64,000 nucleotides of DNA, from contig NZ_CP086120.1 in assembly GCF_021216675.1 (NCBI RefSeq), positions 496,001-560,000 on the forward strand, given 5' to 3'. The translations under genes and the position numbers were made by a program. This DNA is from Streptomyces gobiensis (GTDB lineage Bacteria > Actinomycetota > Actinomycetes > Streptomycetales > Streptomycetaceae). Numbering within the stretch: the stretch's first letter is position 1; every line of letters starts with the position of its first letter. The notes under the pieces are model-generated. The model saw only the letters and a list, made by a program, of their open reading frames with translations, did not search any database and had not been told where the DNA came from. Of this stretch, positions 8,771 through 17,306 are shown piece by piece.

Positions 8771-10744
8771 TCAGGCGCCGATCTTTCCGCCGTCGGTACG
8801 GCGAATGGCCACCGTGGCCGAGCGCGGACGGCCCTCGGGGTCGAAGTCCGGCCAGTTGCTCACCGCCCGGGGGTCGGCCGGGGTGGGCTTGCCCCAGGCC
8901 GCGCTGGCCTCACCGGGGTGCTGAACGTTGACGAACATCGTCCGCTGGTCAGGTGTGATGGCCATGCCGGTGATCTCGGCGCCGCGCGGGCCGACGAGGA
9001 AGCGGCGGATCTCACCGGTCCTGGGGTCAGCCGTCAGCATCGCGTTGTTGCCGATGTTGTCGTAGCCCTTCTCCGGCACATTCTGCGAGGAGTTGGAGAT
9101 GTCGGTCTGGATCCACAGCCGGCCGTCGGCGTCGAACGACAGGCCGTCGGGCGAGCCGAGGATATTGGTCTCGTCCAGCTCGACGGCATCGTCGTAGGCC
9201 GGGTCACCGGCGAGCAGGAAGATGTCCCAGTTGAAGGTGGTGGCGGTGTTGTCCCCGTGCTTCTCCCGCCAGCGGATGATGTGCCCGTACGGGTTGGGGG
9301 TGCGCGGGTTGCCCTTGCCCTCCCAGCCCTGGCCGTTGGTGAGGGTGGCGTAGACATCCTTGTTCTTGGGGTTGACCGCTATCCACTCGGGGCGGTCCAT
9401 GCGCGTAGCACCGACCGCGTCGGCGGCCTCGCGGGTGCGGATCAGCACATCGGCCTGGTCCTGCCAGCCGTTCTCGGCGGTCAGTGGTCCCTCGCCGAAG
9501 ACGAGCGGCAGCCAGGTGCCGCTGCCGTCGTCGTCGAAGCGGGCGACATGGAGCGTGCCGTGGTCGAGCGGGCTCTGGCCCATGGCACGCCGCATCCGCC
9601 AGGAGCCCTTGCCGACGAACTTGTAGATGTAGTCCCCGTCCTGGTCATCCCCGGTGTAGGCGACGACCCGGCCGCGCGACTCGGTGGCGGCACAGCCCTC
9701 GTGCTTGATCCGGCCCAGCGCGGTGCGCTTGACCGGCTTCGCCCGGGGGTTCATCGGGTCGATCTCCACTATCCAGCCGAAGCGGTTGAGCTCCTTGCCG
9801 TTGACCGCCACATCGAAACGCGGGTCGGCCAGGTGCCAGCGGTAGCCGAAGCCCGAGTTGGAGACCCCGTAGCGCTTCTGCGACTCCGTCGGCTCCCAGG
9901 TCTTGTCCTCGGTGCCGAAGTATCCGTTCCAGTTCTCCTCGCAGGTGAGGTAGGTGCCCCAGGGGGTAACACCGTTCGAGCAGTTGTTGAGCGTGCCCAT
10001 GGGCTCATTGTCCGACCGCAGCTCGGGATGGTTGACCGAGACCGGACCGGAGAAGGCGACCGGTGTGGTGCCGGTGACCTTGCGGGCACGGCGGGACTCG
10101 GAGACCTCCCAGACACCCGCACGGTTCCGGGCGATCTCGACGGCGCTGACGCCATGCGCGGCCAGTGCCTTGTCGACCTTTTGCCGGGTCATCTCATCGG
10201 GGCCGTCGGGGAACAGCAGCTGCTGGTCGATGTACTCGTGGTTGAGCACGAGCATGCCCCGCTCGTTGCCCTTCCTCCCGTAGCCGAGCGGGAAGAAATG
10301 CATCCCGTCGTGGTTCATGCCGACCTGCTCGGCCTGCTCGGCGGCGGTGTTGGAGGCGTCCTTCTTCCACGCGGGACCGCTGGGCCGGATGGGCGTGCCC
10401 CAGGGGATCAGTACCTGGGTCTCATAGCCTTCCGGGACGGTGAGCTCATCCCTGTCATGGGTGCCGACCGGCGCGAAGCCGAGCAGCCCTCTGCCGCCCT
10501 TGCCACCCTTGTCGCTCTTGGCTGAATCAGTGCCCTCCCCACCGGCCTCCGCCGCCGTGGCACCGTGGGTGCCCGTCGCGGTACCGAGGACGAGAAAGCC
10601 CGCAGCCGCCGCGGTCCCACCGCGCAGGGCGGCGCGGCGGGACATCCGTGAGGCGACCACATCCGTGAACAGCCGGTTGCCGGAGGGGTTGGAGCTCACC
10701 TCATCAGGGTCGATCTCGGGGAACACGGGGCGGTCAGCAGACAT
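8771..10744 (-). CDS. phoX: PhoX-type alkaline phosphatase (Tat-exported)
   Basis: This 657-residue protein belongs to the PhoX (DUF839) family of monomeric Ca/Fe-dependent phosphatases, which release phosphate from esters outside the cell. A long n-region leads to a twin-arginine motif (MSRRAALRGG, Arg36-Arg37) and a hydrophobic stretch, so export by Tat in folded form is expected. Family blocks include TPWGTYLTCEENWNGYFG and GRIKHEGCAATE. GAGGACGGAAG precedes the ATG at 10744. Several TTCACCT half-sites in the upstream gap suggest PhoP control, typical of phoX genes, but this is inference. Confidence 0.88.
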   Translation of the reverse strand: MSADRPVFPEIDPDEVSSNPSGNRLFTDVVASRMSRRAALRGGTAAAAGFLVLGTATGTHGATAAEAGGEGTDSAKSDKGGKGGRGLLGFAPVGTHDRDELTVPEGYETQVLIPWGTPIRPSGPAWKKDASNTAAEQAEQVGMNHDGMHFFPLGYGRKGNERGMLVLNHEYIDQQLLFPDGPDEMTRQKVDKALAAHGVSAVEIARNRAGVWEVSESRRARKVTGTTPVAFSGPVSVNHPELRSDNEPMGTLNNCSNGVTPWGTYLTCEENWNGYFGTEDKTWEPTESQKRYGVSNSGFGYRWHLADPRFDVAVNGKELNRFGWIVEIDPMNPRAKPVKRTALGRIKHEGCAATESRGRVVAYTGDDQDGDYIYKFVGKGSWRMRRAMGQSPLDHGTLHVARFDDDGSGTWLPLVFGEGPLTAENGWQDQADVLIRTREAADAVGATRMDRPEWIAVNPKNKDVYATLTNGQGWEGKGNPRTPNPYGHIIRWREKHGDNTATTFNWDIFLLAGDPAYDDAVELDETNILGSPDGLSFDADGRLWIQTDISNSSQNVPEKGYDNIGNNAMLTADPRTGEIRRFLVGPRGAEITGMAITPDQRTMFVNVQHPGEASAAWGKPTPADPRAVSNWPDFDPEGRPRSATVAIRRTDGGKIGA

Positions 10745-10845
10745 CTTCCGTCCTCACTGGTTCAAATGTTCCGGCGCGCGATGGCCGCCGGGAAGGGGTG
10801 ACGAGGATCGGATATTAGGACCGTAGTTTGACTGTGCGACACCCC

Positions 10846-11000
10846 TGAGGTGAACACGAGGCATCCCCAACCCCACGTATGGACGAGTTTCAGCCTTCCC
10901 GCTGACCGCTCACCCGCAGGTGAACAGCCACACTCGTTCGATATGCTGAACACCGTCCCCATAGGTGAATCCCCGCCGGGGACTCCATGGCTGTTCACAC
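10846..11000. promoter_or_regulatory. Cluster of TTCACCT half-sites in the phoX-iclR divergent gap
   Basis: On the minus strand GTTCACCT occurs at 10855-10848 and 10925-10918, and ATTCACCT at 10970-10963; GTTCACAC lies on the plus strand at 10993-11000. The unit resembles the first half of PhoP direct-repeat units, and a -10-like TAATAT lies near 10813-10818 for phoX. The 11-base tandem arrangement expected of a full PHO box is not clear. The IclR protein could bind here too. Confidence 0.35.
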
Positions 11001-11019
11001 ATCGAAGGGATCACGGACG

Positions 11020-11790
11020 ATGCCAGCTGCCGAGCCGGGCGGAGCGCAGGTCAAATCGGCGGTGCGAACGGTGGAGTTGCTGGAGTACTTCGCCGAACGG
11101 CCCGGTATGCACTCCCTGGCGGCCGTCCAGGAGGCCGTCGGATACCCAAAGTCCAGCCTCTATATGCTGCTGCGCACGCTGGCGGAGCTGGGCTGGGTCG
11201 AGACGGACTCCACCGGGACCCGCTACGGCATCGGCGTCCGGGCGCTGCTCGTCGGCACCTCCTATATCGACGGCGACGAGGTCGTGACCGCGGCCCGGCC
11301 AACGCTGGACCGACTCTCCGAGAACACCACCGAGACCATTCACCTGGCCCGTCTCGACGGCACGGACGTCGTCTATCTCGCCACCCGCCAGTCGCAGCAC
11401 TATCTGCGCCCGTCTCCCCGCGTCGGGCGGCGGCTGCCCGCCCACTCCACCTCGCTGGGCAAGGCCCTGCTGGCCACCTACAGCGATGAGCGGGTCCGCG
11501 AGCTGCTGCCGCAGGCACTGCCGCAGGTCACCGAGCACACCACCACCGACCGGGAGAGGCTGATCGAGGAGCTGGCCCTGGTGCGGGAGCAGGGCTACGC
11601 GGTGGACCGCGAGGAGAACACCCTGGGCCTGTGCTGCTTCGGTGTCGCCATCCCTTACCGCGCCCCGGCCCGGGACGCGATCAGCTGCTCGGTACCGGTG
11701 GCCCGGCTGACCCCCGCCCACAAGCGCAAGATCGTGGACGCGCTCTTCGAGGCCCGCGACCGGCTGACGCTCGCCACCCGGCGCCTGTGA
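11020..11790 (+). CDS. IclR-family transcriptional regulator
   Basis: This is a 256-residue IclR-type repressor or activator. The N-terminal winged helix-turn-helix spans roughly residues 12-70 (VKSAVRTVELLEYFAERPG, then GYPKSSLYMLLRTLAELG). The C-terminal effector domain contains the conserved HSTSLGKALLA and the late CCFGVAIPY region. I chose the ATG at 11020 because GAAGGGATC lies upstream and homologues begin just before VKSAVRTVELL; an in-frame upstream ATG at 10987 would add 11 residues. Divergent from phoX and convergent with the AhpD-like gene, 22 bases apart. Its ligand is unknown. Confidence 0.87.
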   Translation: MPAAEPGGAQVKSAVRTVELLEYFAERPGMHSLAAVQEAVGYPKSSLYMLLRTLAELGWVETDSTGTRYGIGVRALLVGTSYIDGDEVVTAARPTLDRLSENTTETIHLARLDGTDVVYLATRQSQHYLRPSPRVGRRLPAHSTSLGKALLATYSDERVRELLPQALPQVTEHTTTDRERLIEELALVREQGYAVDREENTLGLCCFGVAIPYRAPARDAISCSVPVARLTPAHKRKIVDALFEARDRLTLATRRL

Positions 11791-11812
11791 ACCGAAGGCC
11801 CCGGCGGCTCAG

Positions 11813-12373
11813 CTACCGCTTGAGCGGTGGCACCTCGCACTGGTCCGAGAAGCCCTGCCCGACCAGGCCGAGCGCGGAGTTGGTCCGCGAGCGCTGGTTC
11901 TCCACCGCGACCATCACGGTCAGCTCAATGAACGCCTTTTCTCCCAACCGGCCGATGAGCCGCTCGGTCATCGCGTCGGTAACGGTCGGCTCGGTCTCGG
12001 TCATCGCTTCGGCGTACTCCATCACCTCAAGCTCCAGCTCACTGAAGAGTTCCCGGTGTTCCCGCCAGACGGGCACGTGCTGAATCTTCTCCATCGGCAG
12101 CCCGTGCCGAGCGGCCTCCCAGTGCCCGAAGTCCATGCACCACGAGCAGCCGATCCGGGCGGCCGACACCATAACGGCGAGCAGCTTCAAGCCGGGGTCC
12201 AGCTCCTTCCACCTGGCGATGCTCAGCTCATAGCGGGCACCGCCCAGCAGCACCCTGGGGTGGTGCCCCAGCGCCGCGAGGGGGTCGAGAGCCTTGCCGT
12301 ACCTGCGCCGCGAGTACCACTGGGTGAGCCGTACGACAAGAGAACGCGGTGGGTCGAGTGAGATACGGGCCAT
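11813..12373 (-). CDS. Carboxymuconolactone decarboxylase / AhpD-like protein
   Basis: This 186-residue protein has the AhpD-like alkylhydroperoxidase fold. The redox motif CSWCMDFGH (a CxxC with the downstream His) is complete, so a peroxidase-type role is likelier than a decarboxylase one. The ATG at 12373 is preceded by AAGGAGACAG, a strong ribosome site; upstream in-frame codons lack one. It stands alone, convergent with the IclR gene and 116 bases downstream of the purine permease gene on the same strand. Confidence 0.8.
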   Translation of the reverse strand: MARISLDPPRSLVVRLTQWYSRRRYGKALDPLAALGHHPRVLLGGARYELSIARWKELDPGLKLLAVMVSAARIGCSWCMDFGHWEAARHGLPMEKIQHVPVWREHRELFSELELEVMEYAEAMTETEPTVTDAMTERLIGRLGEKAFIELTVMVAVENQRSRTNSALGLVGQGFSDQCEVPPLKR

Positions 12374-12489
12374 GATCTGTCTCCTTCGCAAAGGTCCTGA
12401 CATCCCTACGACGGAGCGCACCCCCATGGATGTGACATCAGGGAACGGACAGCGCGGATCCGCGTTGGCTGTGGGTCAGGCCCAGCAGG

Positions 12490-13911
12490 TCAGGCCAGCA
12501 GCTCCTCCAGGGGGTTGATCGCGAAGTAGATGACGAAGACTGCCGCCGCACCCCACAGCAGCCAGTGCACCTCGCGGGCCCTGCCCAGCGCTGTCCTGAC
12601 GACCACGTAGGCGATGAACCCCGCGCCGATGCCATTGGTGATGGAGAACGTGAAGGGCATCAGGGCAAGCGTCAGGAAGGCCGGGATGGCGATCCCTGGG
12701 TCCGTCCAGTCGATGTGCCGGACCTGGGTCATCAGCAGATAGCCCACCGCGACCAGGGCGGGAGCGGCGGCCTGGCCCGGGACGACCGCCGCGAGAGGGG
12801 CGAAGAAGAGAGCCAGGATGAAGAGGGCGCCGGTGATCAGGTTGGCGAAGCCGGTGCGGGCGCCCTCGCCGACGCCCGCCGCGGACTCGATGTAGGAGGT
12901 GTTGGAGGAGCCGGACGCGGCCCCGCCCGCGACCGTGGCGAGGCCGTCGACGAACAGCAGCCGGCCGAGGTTCGGGACGCGGCCTTGCTCATCGAGCAGC
13001 CCGGCCTCGTTGGTGACGGCGACCGCCGTGCCCATGGTGTCGAAGAAGTCGGTCAGAAAGAGGGTGAAGACGAGCAGCAGCGCGGTGATGAGGCTGACCT
13101 TGCCGAAGGCACCGAAGACGCTGAAGGCGCCGATCAGCCCGAAGTCCGGAGCGGCGACCACCTCACTGGGCAGCGCCGGGACGGTCAGGCCCCAGTCCAG
13201 ATCATCGATGTCGGCGATCTGATTGATGGCGATGGCCAGCACGGTCATCGCCACGATGCTCAGCAGAATCGCGCCCTTCACTCTGCGGGCGAGCAGTGAG
13301 AGCGCCAGCAGCACCCCGAGGCAGAAGACCAGCACCGGCCAGCCGGCCAGCTCCCCGGCGGCGCCGAGCCGCACCGGGACTGTCGTTCCCGCCACGTCGG
13401 GGATACGGGTGACGAAGCCCGCGTTGACCATGCCGATGAAGGCGATGAACATCCCGATGCCGACGCTGATGGCCTGCTTCAGCTGCATCGGGATCGCGTT
13501 CATCACGGCTTCCCGTAGCCCGGTCACGGCCAGCAGGCAGATGATGATGCCCTCCAGGACAACGAGCCCCATGGCGTCGGGCCAGCTCATCAGCGGAGCG
13601 ACCTGGTAGGCCACCATCGTGTTGAGCCCGAGCCCGGCGGCGAGCGCCAGCGGCAGATTGGCCGTCAAGCCCATCAGCGCGGTCATCACGGCGGCCACCA
13701 GCGCCGTGACGGTGACCACCTGCGGGTAGGACAGCTGGGCGCCGTTCACATCCCTGGCACCGCTGAGGATGATCGGGTTCAGCACCAGGATGTAGGCCAT
13801 GGTGAAGAAGGTGGCGATCCCGCCCCGTGTCTCCCGGCCGAAGGTGGAGCCGCGCTCGGAAACCCGGAAGTACCGGTCGACGCGCTGGTAGACGGCAGCG
13901 GATGACGGCAT
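12490..13911 (-). CDS. NCS2-family (AzgA/PbuG-like) purine permease
   Basis: A 473-residue integral membrane carrier with about 12 segments. The opening RGSTFGRETRGGIATFFTMA and the block GLGLNTMVAYQ are typical of the hypoxanthine/guanine/adenine branch of NCS2. It should bring purine bases into the cell by proton symport. The ATG at 13911 follows CCAAGGAGCACC, an ideal ribosome site; the longer frame upstream has none. An imperfect AT-rich palindrome at 14042-14065 lies about 130 bases upstream and may be its operator. Confidence 0.9.
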   Translation of the reverse strand: MPSSAAVYQRVDRYFRVSERGSTFGRETRGGIATFFTMAYILVLNPIILSGARDVNGAQLSYPQVVTVTALVAAVMTALMGLTANLPLALAAGLGLNTMVAYQVAPLMSWPDAMGLVVLEGIIICLLAVTGLREAVMNAIPMQLKQAISVGIGMFIAFIGMVNAGFVTRIPDVAGTTVPVRLGAAGELAGWPVLVFCLGVLLALSLLARRVKGAILLSIVAMTVLAIAINQIADIDDLDWGLTVPALPSEVVAAPDFGLIGAFSVFGAFGKVSLITALLLVFTLFLTDFFDTMGTAVAVTNEAGLLDEQGRVPNLGRLLFVDGLATVAGGAASGSSNTSYIESAAGVGEGARTGFANLITGALFILALFFAPLAAVVPGQAAAPALVAVGYLLMTQVRHIDWTDPGIAIPAFLTLALMPFTFSITNGIGAGFIAYVVVRTALGRAREVHWLLWGAAAVFVIYFAINPLEELLA

Positions 13912-14250
13912 GGTGCTCCTTGGCTGCTGGCAGGCATGTCGCTGACAGATCAGGGGATTCTGTCGGTTCGGAGGGCCATTCAGGTTTCGGCCATGTGTCG
14001 CATGGACCGCGGCACACCAGCCACCCGATCCCCCGTTTGCCATATTTCACCCAAAAGGGAAATATACCGCTCTGAGCTGGTGTGATGCCGTGAATACGTC
14101 GTGACACGCCGCACGTTCGGGGCATTACTGATGGCTTATCAAATGGCGCGGACACCGGCGTGCCGGTTGGCTCAGCTTGGAAGCGTGGATTCTCTCCCAG
14201 CTCAGCGGCGTTCCCAGCGTCGTGTCCACGTTCCGGGAGGAGTGAAGTGC
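13912..14250. promoter_or_regulatory. Divergent promoter region with two palindromes
   Basis: This 339-base gap has no credible gene. ATATTTC-A-CCC (14042-14052), AAAA, GGGAAATAT (14057-14065) is an AT-rich inverted repeat with one bulged base, on the purine permease side. ACCGGC-GT-GCCGGT (14154-14167) is a GC palindrome on the side of the secreted-protein gene. No riboswitch-like fold was recognised. Confidence 0.45.
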
Positions 14251-14790
14251 ATGCGCCCCGTCAGCGTTCTCACCGGCGCCGCCCTGTCCATAGCCGCCCT
14301 CGGCCTGTCCACGCCCGCTTCCTTCGCTCAGTCCGATATCAGCGGCGCGAGCGTCTCTCTCTCACCACCGACCGCCAGACCGGGCATGATGGTGGAGGTC
14401 CGGGTGGACTGCTCCGCCTTTGCCAGCCCCAGTCCCACGGGCGTGAGCTCCCCCGGTTTCAAGGAAGGCCAGATCCGGCTGAAGCCAACTGGCCAGGAGG
14501 GGCGCTTCTGGGGTGAGGCCACCGCCGTGAACCGACCCGGCACCTACCAGGTCAGCGGCGCCTGCACCAAGGACACCGACGGCTCCTCCCGGTTCTCCGG
14601 CACGCTCACCGTCAGCGCCGGTGGCCCGTCCCCGGCCCCCAGCACTCCCACCGGCCCGATGCGGACCGGAATCGGCGGCTCAAGCTCCAACGGCACCCCC
14701 GTCCCGTATGTGGCGGGCGCCGTCGCACTCGCTGTGGCAACCGCGGGCGGCACCTGGTTCCTGCGCCGCCGCAACGAGAACCGGTCCTGA
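14251..14790 (+). CDS. Secreted protein with C-terminal membrane tail
   Basis: This 179-residue protein has a Sec signal peptide (cleavage near SFAQS), an extracellular beta-type domain, a Pro/Ser/Thr/Gly linker (about residues 128-150), a transmembrane segment (YVAGAVALAVATAGGTWF) and a positively charged end RRRNENRS. That is the layout of a cell-wall sorting tail, but no LPxTG or LAxTG motif is visible before the segment, so it may simply stay membrane-anchored. The ATG follows CGGGAGGAGTGAAGTGC. A class F sortase gene starts 95 bases downstream, so the pair may be co-transcribed. Confidence 0.65.
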   Translation: MRPVSVLTGAALSIAALGLSTPASFAQSDISGASVSLSPPTARPGMMVEVRVDCSAFASPSPTGVSSPGFKEGQIRLKPTGQEGRFWGEATAVNRPGTYQVSGACTKDTDGSSRFSGTLTVSAGGPSPAPSTPTGPMRTGIGGSSSNGTPVPYVAGAVALAVATAGGTWFLRRRNENRS

Positions 14791-14885
14791 TCCGGCCACC
14801 CTGCCAGGAACCCGTCCAGCCGGAGTCCTGAGCGGCCCGGCCAGACGGAGTGTCTCCCACCGAGGTCCCCAGCCGGAGGGGTTCG

Positions 14886-15539
14886 ATGGACCGAGATCAC
14901 CGCCGTCGCGAGACCATAGCCGCGACCGTCACCGCGATAGGGCTGTGCGCGGGAGTGTGGCTGATAGACCACACCCCCGAGGGACAGGCACCGCCCCAGC
15001 CGTCCCCGGCCGAGGCCGCGCCCTCCGATTTGGAGGAGCCGACCGCCGACCCGAGCATCTCCCCGCTGGCGCCGTCCCACCCCCTCCGGGTGCGTATCCC
15101 GGCCATCAGCGTCGATGCCCCGGTGATGGAACTCGAACTGGAGCAGGACGGCAGCCTCCAGACTCCGCCGGAGGACAACGCCAACCTCACCGGCTGGTAC
15201 CGGCACGGGACCGCGCCCGGCGCCATCGGCACAGCGATAGTCGCCGGACATGTCGACCACGCCACCGGACCCAGCGTCTTCTACAATCTCGGGGCGCTCA
15301 GGAAGGGCCATACCGTCCAGGTGGACCGCCAGGATGGCAGTACGGCCGTCTTCACCATTCACGCCATTGAGGTCTACAGCCGCAAGGACTTCCCCAACAA
15401 GCGGGTCTACGGCCGCTCGGACCGCGCCGAGCTCCGTCTGATCACCTGCGGTGGCGGATACTCCGAGTCCGATGGCTATCTGGGCAATGTCGTGGTCTAC
15501 GCGCATCTGACCAAGGTCACGTCAACTTCTCGACTGTGA
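14886..15539 (+). CDS. Class F sortase
   Basis: This 217-residue membrane-bound transpeptidase has an N-terminal signal anchor (residues 11-27), a Pro-rich linker and a sortase barrel. The catalytic His is His122 in VAGHVDH, and the Cys is Cys188 in LRLITCGGG. No Arg occurs in the 25 residues after Cys188, where sortases normally place their catalytic Arg; Arg184 just before it is the nearest. GGAGGGG precedes the ATG at 14886; a longer in-frame start at 14850 is less likely. The likely partner is the membrane-tailed protein just upstream, but the substrate is not proven. Confidence 0.83.
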   Translation: MDRDHRRRETIAATVTAIGLCAGVWLIDHTPEGQAPPQPSPAEAAPSDLEEPTADPSISPLAPSHPLRVRIPAISVDAPVMELELEQDGSLQTPPEDNANLTGWYRHGTAPGAIGTAIVAGHVDHATGPSVFYNLGALRKGHTVQVDRQDGSTAVFTIHAIEVYSRKDFPNKRVYGRSDRAELRLITCGGGYSESDGYLGNVVVYAHLTKVTSTSRL

Positions 15540-15809
15540 CCGACCGAGCTTGTTGACTCGACCGGCCACACCGATTCGCGCTCCCCGTTCACGGCTGGCT
15601 GCCTCCGCGGCCGAAGGATGCGGTCCTTCCCGGCGTAAACGCCCGCGGTTGCCCGGAAGAACAGGCTGAAGCGGTACGTCCAGCGGTGCGTTGTTCCGCC
15701 AGCGGAATGGGACGGGCCGAACAGCCAGGCCCGCTGACCCGCTTGAGTCAGCGAGTCCGCGGCAGGGCATGATGGTCCGGAAAGCCGATCATCACGGGGA
15801 GGATCCGCC

Positions 15810-16076
15810 ATGGGCATCATCAGCTGGCTCGTACTCGGGCTGCTGGCCGGAATCATCGCCAAAGTCCTGCTGCCGGGCCGGGACCCGGGCGGACTCGTCG
15901 GCACCACGGTGATCGGCATCGCGGGGGCCTTCCTCGGTGGCTGGCTATCGGCCACGTTCCTGGACAAGCCGGTCAACCAGGACTTCTACGAGCCGACGAT
16001 GTGGATCTCCGCAATCGCCGGCGCACTTGTCCTGCTGGTGGGGTACCGGGTGCTGTTCGGCAGTTCCCGCCGGTAG
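15810..16076 (+). CDS. GlsB/YeaQ/YmgE-family stress membrane protein
   Basis: This 88-residue inner-membrane protein has three hydrophobic, Gly-rich segments (GIISWLVLGLLAGIIAKVLL, GTTVIGIAGAFLGGWL, WISAIAGALVLLVGYRVLFG). It matches the transglycosylase-associated/GlsB family, whose members are induced by stress and whose molecular role is unclear. The ATG follows GGGGAGGATCCGCC. It stands alone, 80 bases before a TerD-type gene on the same strand. The 270 bases upstream hold no other gene. Confidence 0.85.
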   Translation: MGIISWLVLGLLAGIIAKVLLPGRDPGGLVGTTVIGIAGAFLGGWLSATFLDKPVNQDFYEPTMWISAIAGALVLLVGYRVLFGSSRR

Positions 16077-16156
16077 TTCCCGCTGGTACGAGCAGAGACC
16101 GACCGGGAGAGGACGTTCCGAGGAACCGCGTGGCCAGACCAGTCGTTAGCCGGGGC

Positions 16157-17296
16157 ATGACCGCAATGACTCCTGGATCGAACATCCCCCTTCCCGCCGC
16201 CCGCGTGGCGGTGGACGTCTCCGCTCCGGTGCGGCTGGATGTGTCGGGGCTGCTGATCGGTGCCGATGGCAAGGTGCGCTCCGACCATGACTTCGTGTTC
16301 TACAACCAGCCGACCGCCCCGGGAGTAACCCACAGCAACGGCGCCGCCGCTGACACCATCACCGTGGACACCGCGGCCATCCCCGGTGACATCGACAAGG
16401 TGGTCGTCACGGCGAGTCTGGACGCTCCGGGAGCGACCTTCGCGGGAACCGAGCCGACCGGGACGGTGCGGGACGCCGACGGAGGCGCGGTGATCGCCAC
16501 CTTCACCCCGCCTCAGCTGGGCCCGGAGACCGCACTTGTGGTGGTCGAGGTGTACCGGCGCGGCGGCGCCTGGAAGGTACGGGCGGTCGGCCAGGGATAC
16601 GCCAATGGACTGGCCGGGATCGCCACGGACTTCGGGGTCACGGTGGAGGATCCCGCACCGGCCCCCGCCACTCCCGCCGCTCCCCCGATGCCCGCCGCCG
16701 CCCCCACGCTGGGCGCGGGGAAGGTCAACCTGGACAAGGGCCGGGTCAGCCTCCAGAAGCAGCAGACCGTATCCCTGGTCAAGAACAACCAGCCGTTCCA
16801 GGCATCACTCAGGATGGGCCTGGGCTGGGAGCCCGCCTATCAGGGCAAGAACATCGATCTGGACGCCTCCGTCATCGCGTACGACGCCAACCGCAAGAAA
16901 ATCGACGCCTGTTACTTCGGCAAGCTGGCCATCCTGAACGGCGCGATCCAGCACTCCGGCGACAATCTCACCGGTGAGGGCTCGGGCGACGACGAGACCA
17001 TCACGGTCCATCTGGCGGGCCTGCCCCCGGAGGTGACCGGGCTGGTCTTCGCGGTCAACTCGTTCTCCGGGCAGAAGTTCAGCGAGGTCGCCAAGGCGTA
17101 CTGCAGGCTGCTGGACGGCACGACCGGCGAGGAGCTGGTCCGCTATGACCTCACCGGGGCGGAGCCCCGTACCGCGGTGCTGATGTGCAAGTTCGTGCGC
17201 CAGTTCTCCGGTGAGTGGGAGATGACCGCACTGGGTGACTTTCTCGACGCACGGACGGTCCGCGGCATGGTCAAGCCGGGCGGCCGGGCTCTGTAG
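16157..17296 (+). CDS. TerD-family stress protein with two TerD domains
   Basis: This 379-residue cytoplasmic protein consists of two TerD domains (about residues 5-170 and 195-379) joined by a Pro/Ala linker of about 20 residues. TerD domains bind calcium and are tied to tellurite resistance and general stress responses in Streptomyces. The start MTAMTPGSN is typical of the family; ATG 16157 or 16166 are both possible. Acidic loops such as SGDNLTGEGSGDDETI are candidate Ca sites. It ends 10 bases from the convergent second phoX gene. Confidence 0.85.
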   Translation: MTAMTPGSNIPLPAARVAVDVSAPVRLDVSGLLIGADGKVRSDHDFVFYNQPTAPGVTHSNGAAADTITVDTAAIPGDIDKVVVTASLDAPGATFAGTEPTGTVRDADGGAVIATFTPPQLGPETALVVVEVYRRGGAWKVRAVGQGYANGLAGIATDFGVTVEDPAPAPATPAAPPMPAAAPTLGAGKVNLDKGRVSLQKQQTVSLVKNNQPFQASLRMGLGWEPAYQGKNIDLDASVIAYDANRKKIDACYFGKLAILNGAIQHSGDNLTGEGSGDDETITVHLAGLPPEVTGLVFAVNSFSGQKFSEVAKAYCRLLDGTTGEELVRYDLTGAEPRTAVLMCKFVRQFSGEWEMTALGDFLDARTVRGMVKPGGRAL

Positions 17297-17306
17297 CAGC
17301 CCCTGG

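Noticed and set aside
8435..10525. Long plus-strand open frame (696 residues) over the phoX region
   Set aside because: Antisense shadow of phoX and the PLP enzyme, caused by high third-position GC; the protein is rich in Gly/Val/Arg/Asp with no recognisable fold.
13912..14250. Purine riboswitch before the NCS2 permease
   Set aside because: No three-way-junction core or conserved loop sequences could be recognised; only a simple palindrome is present.
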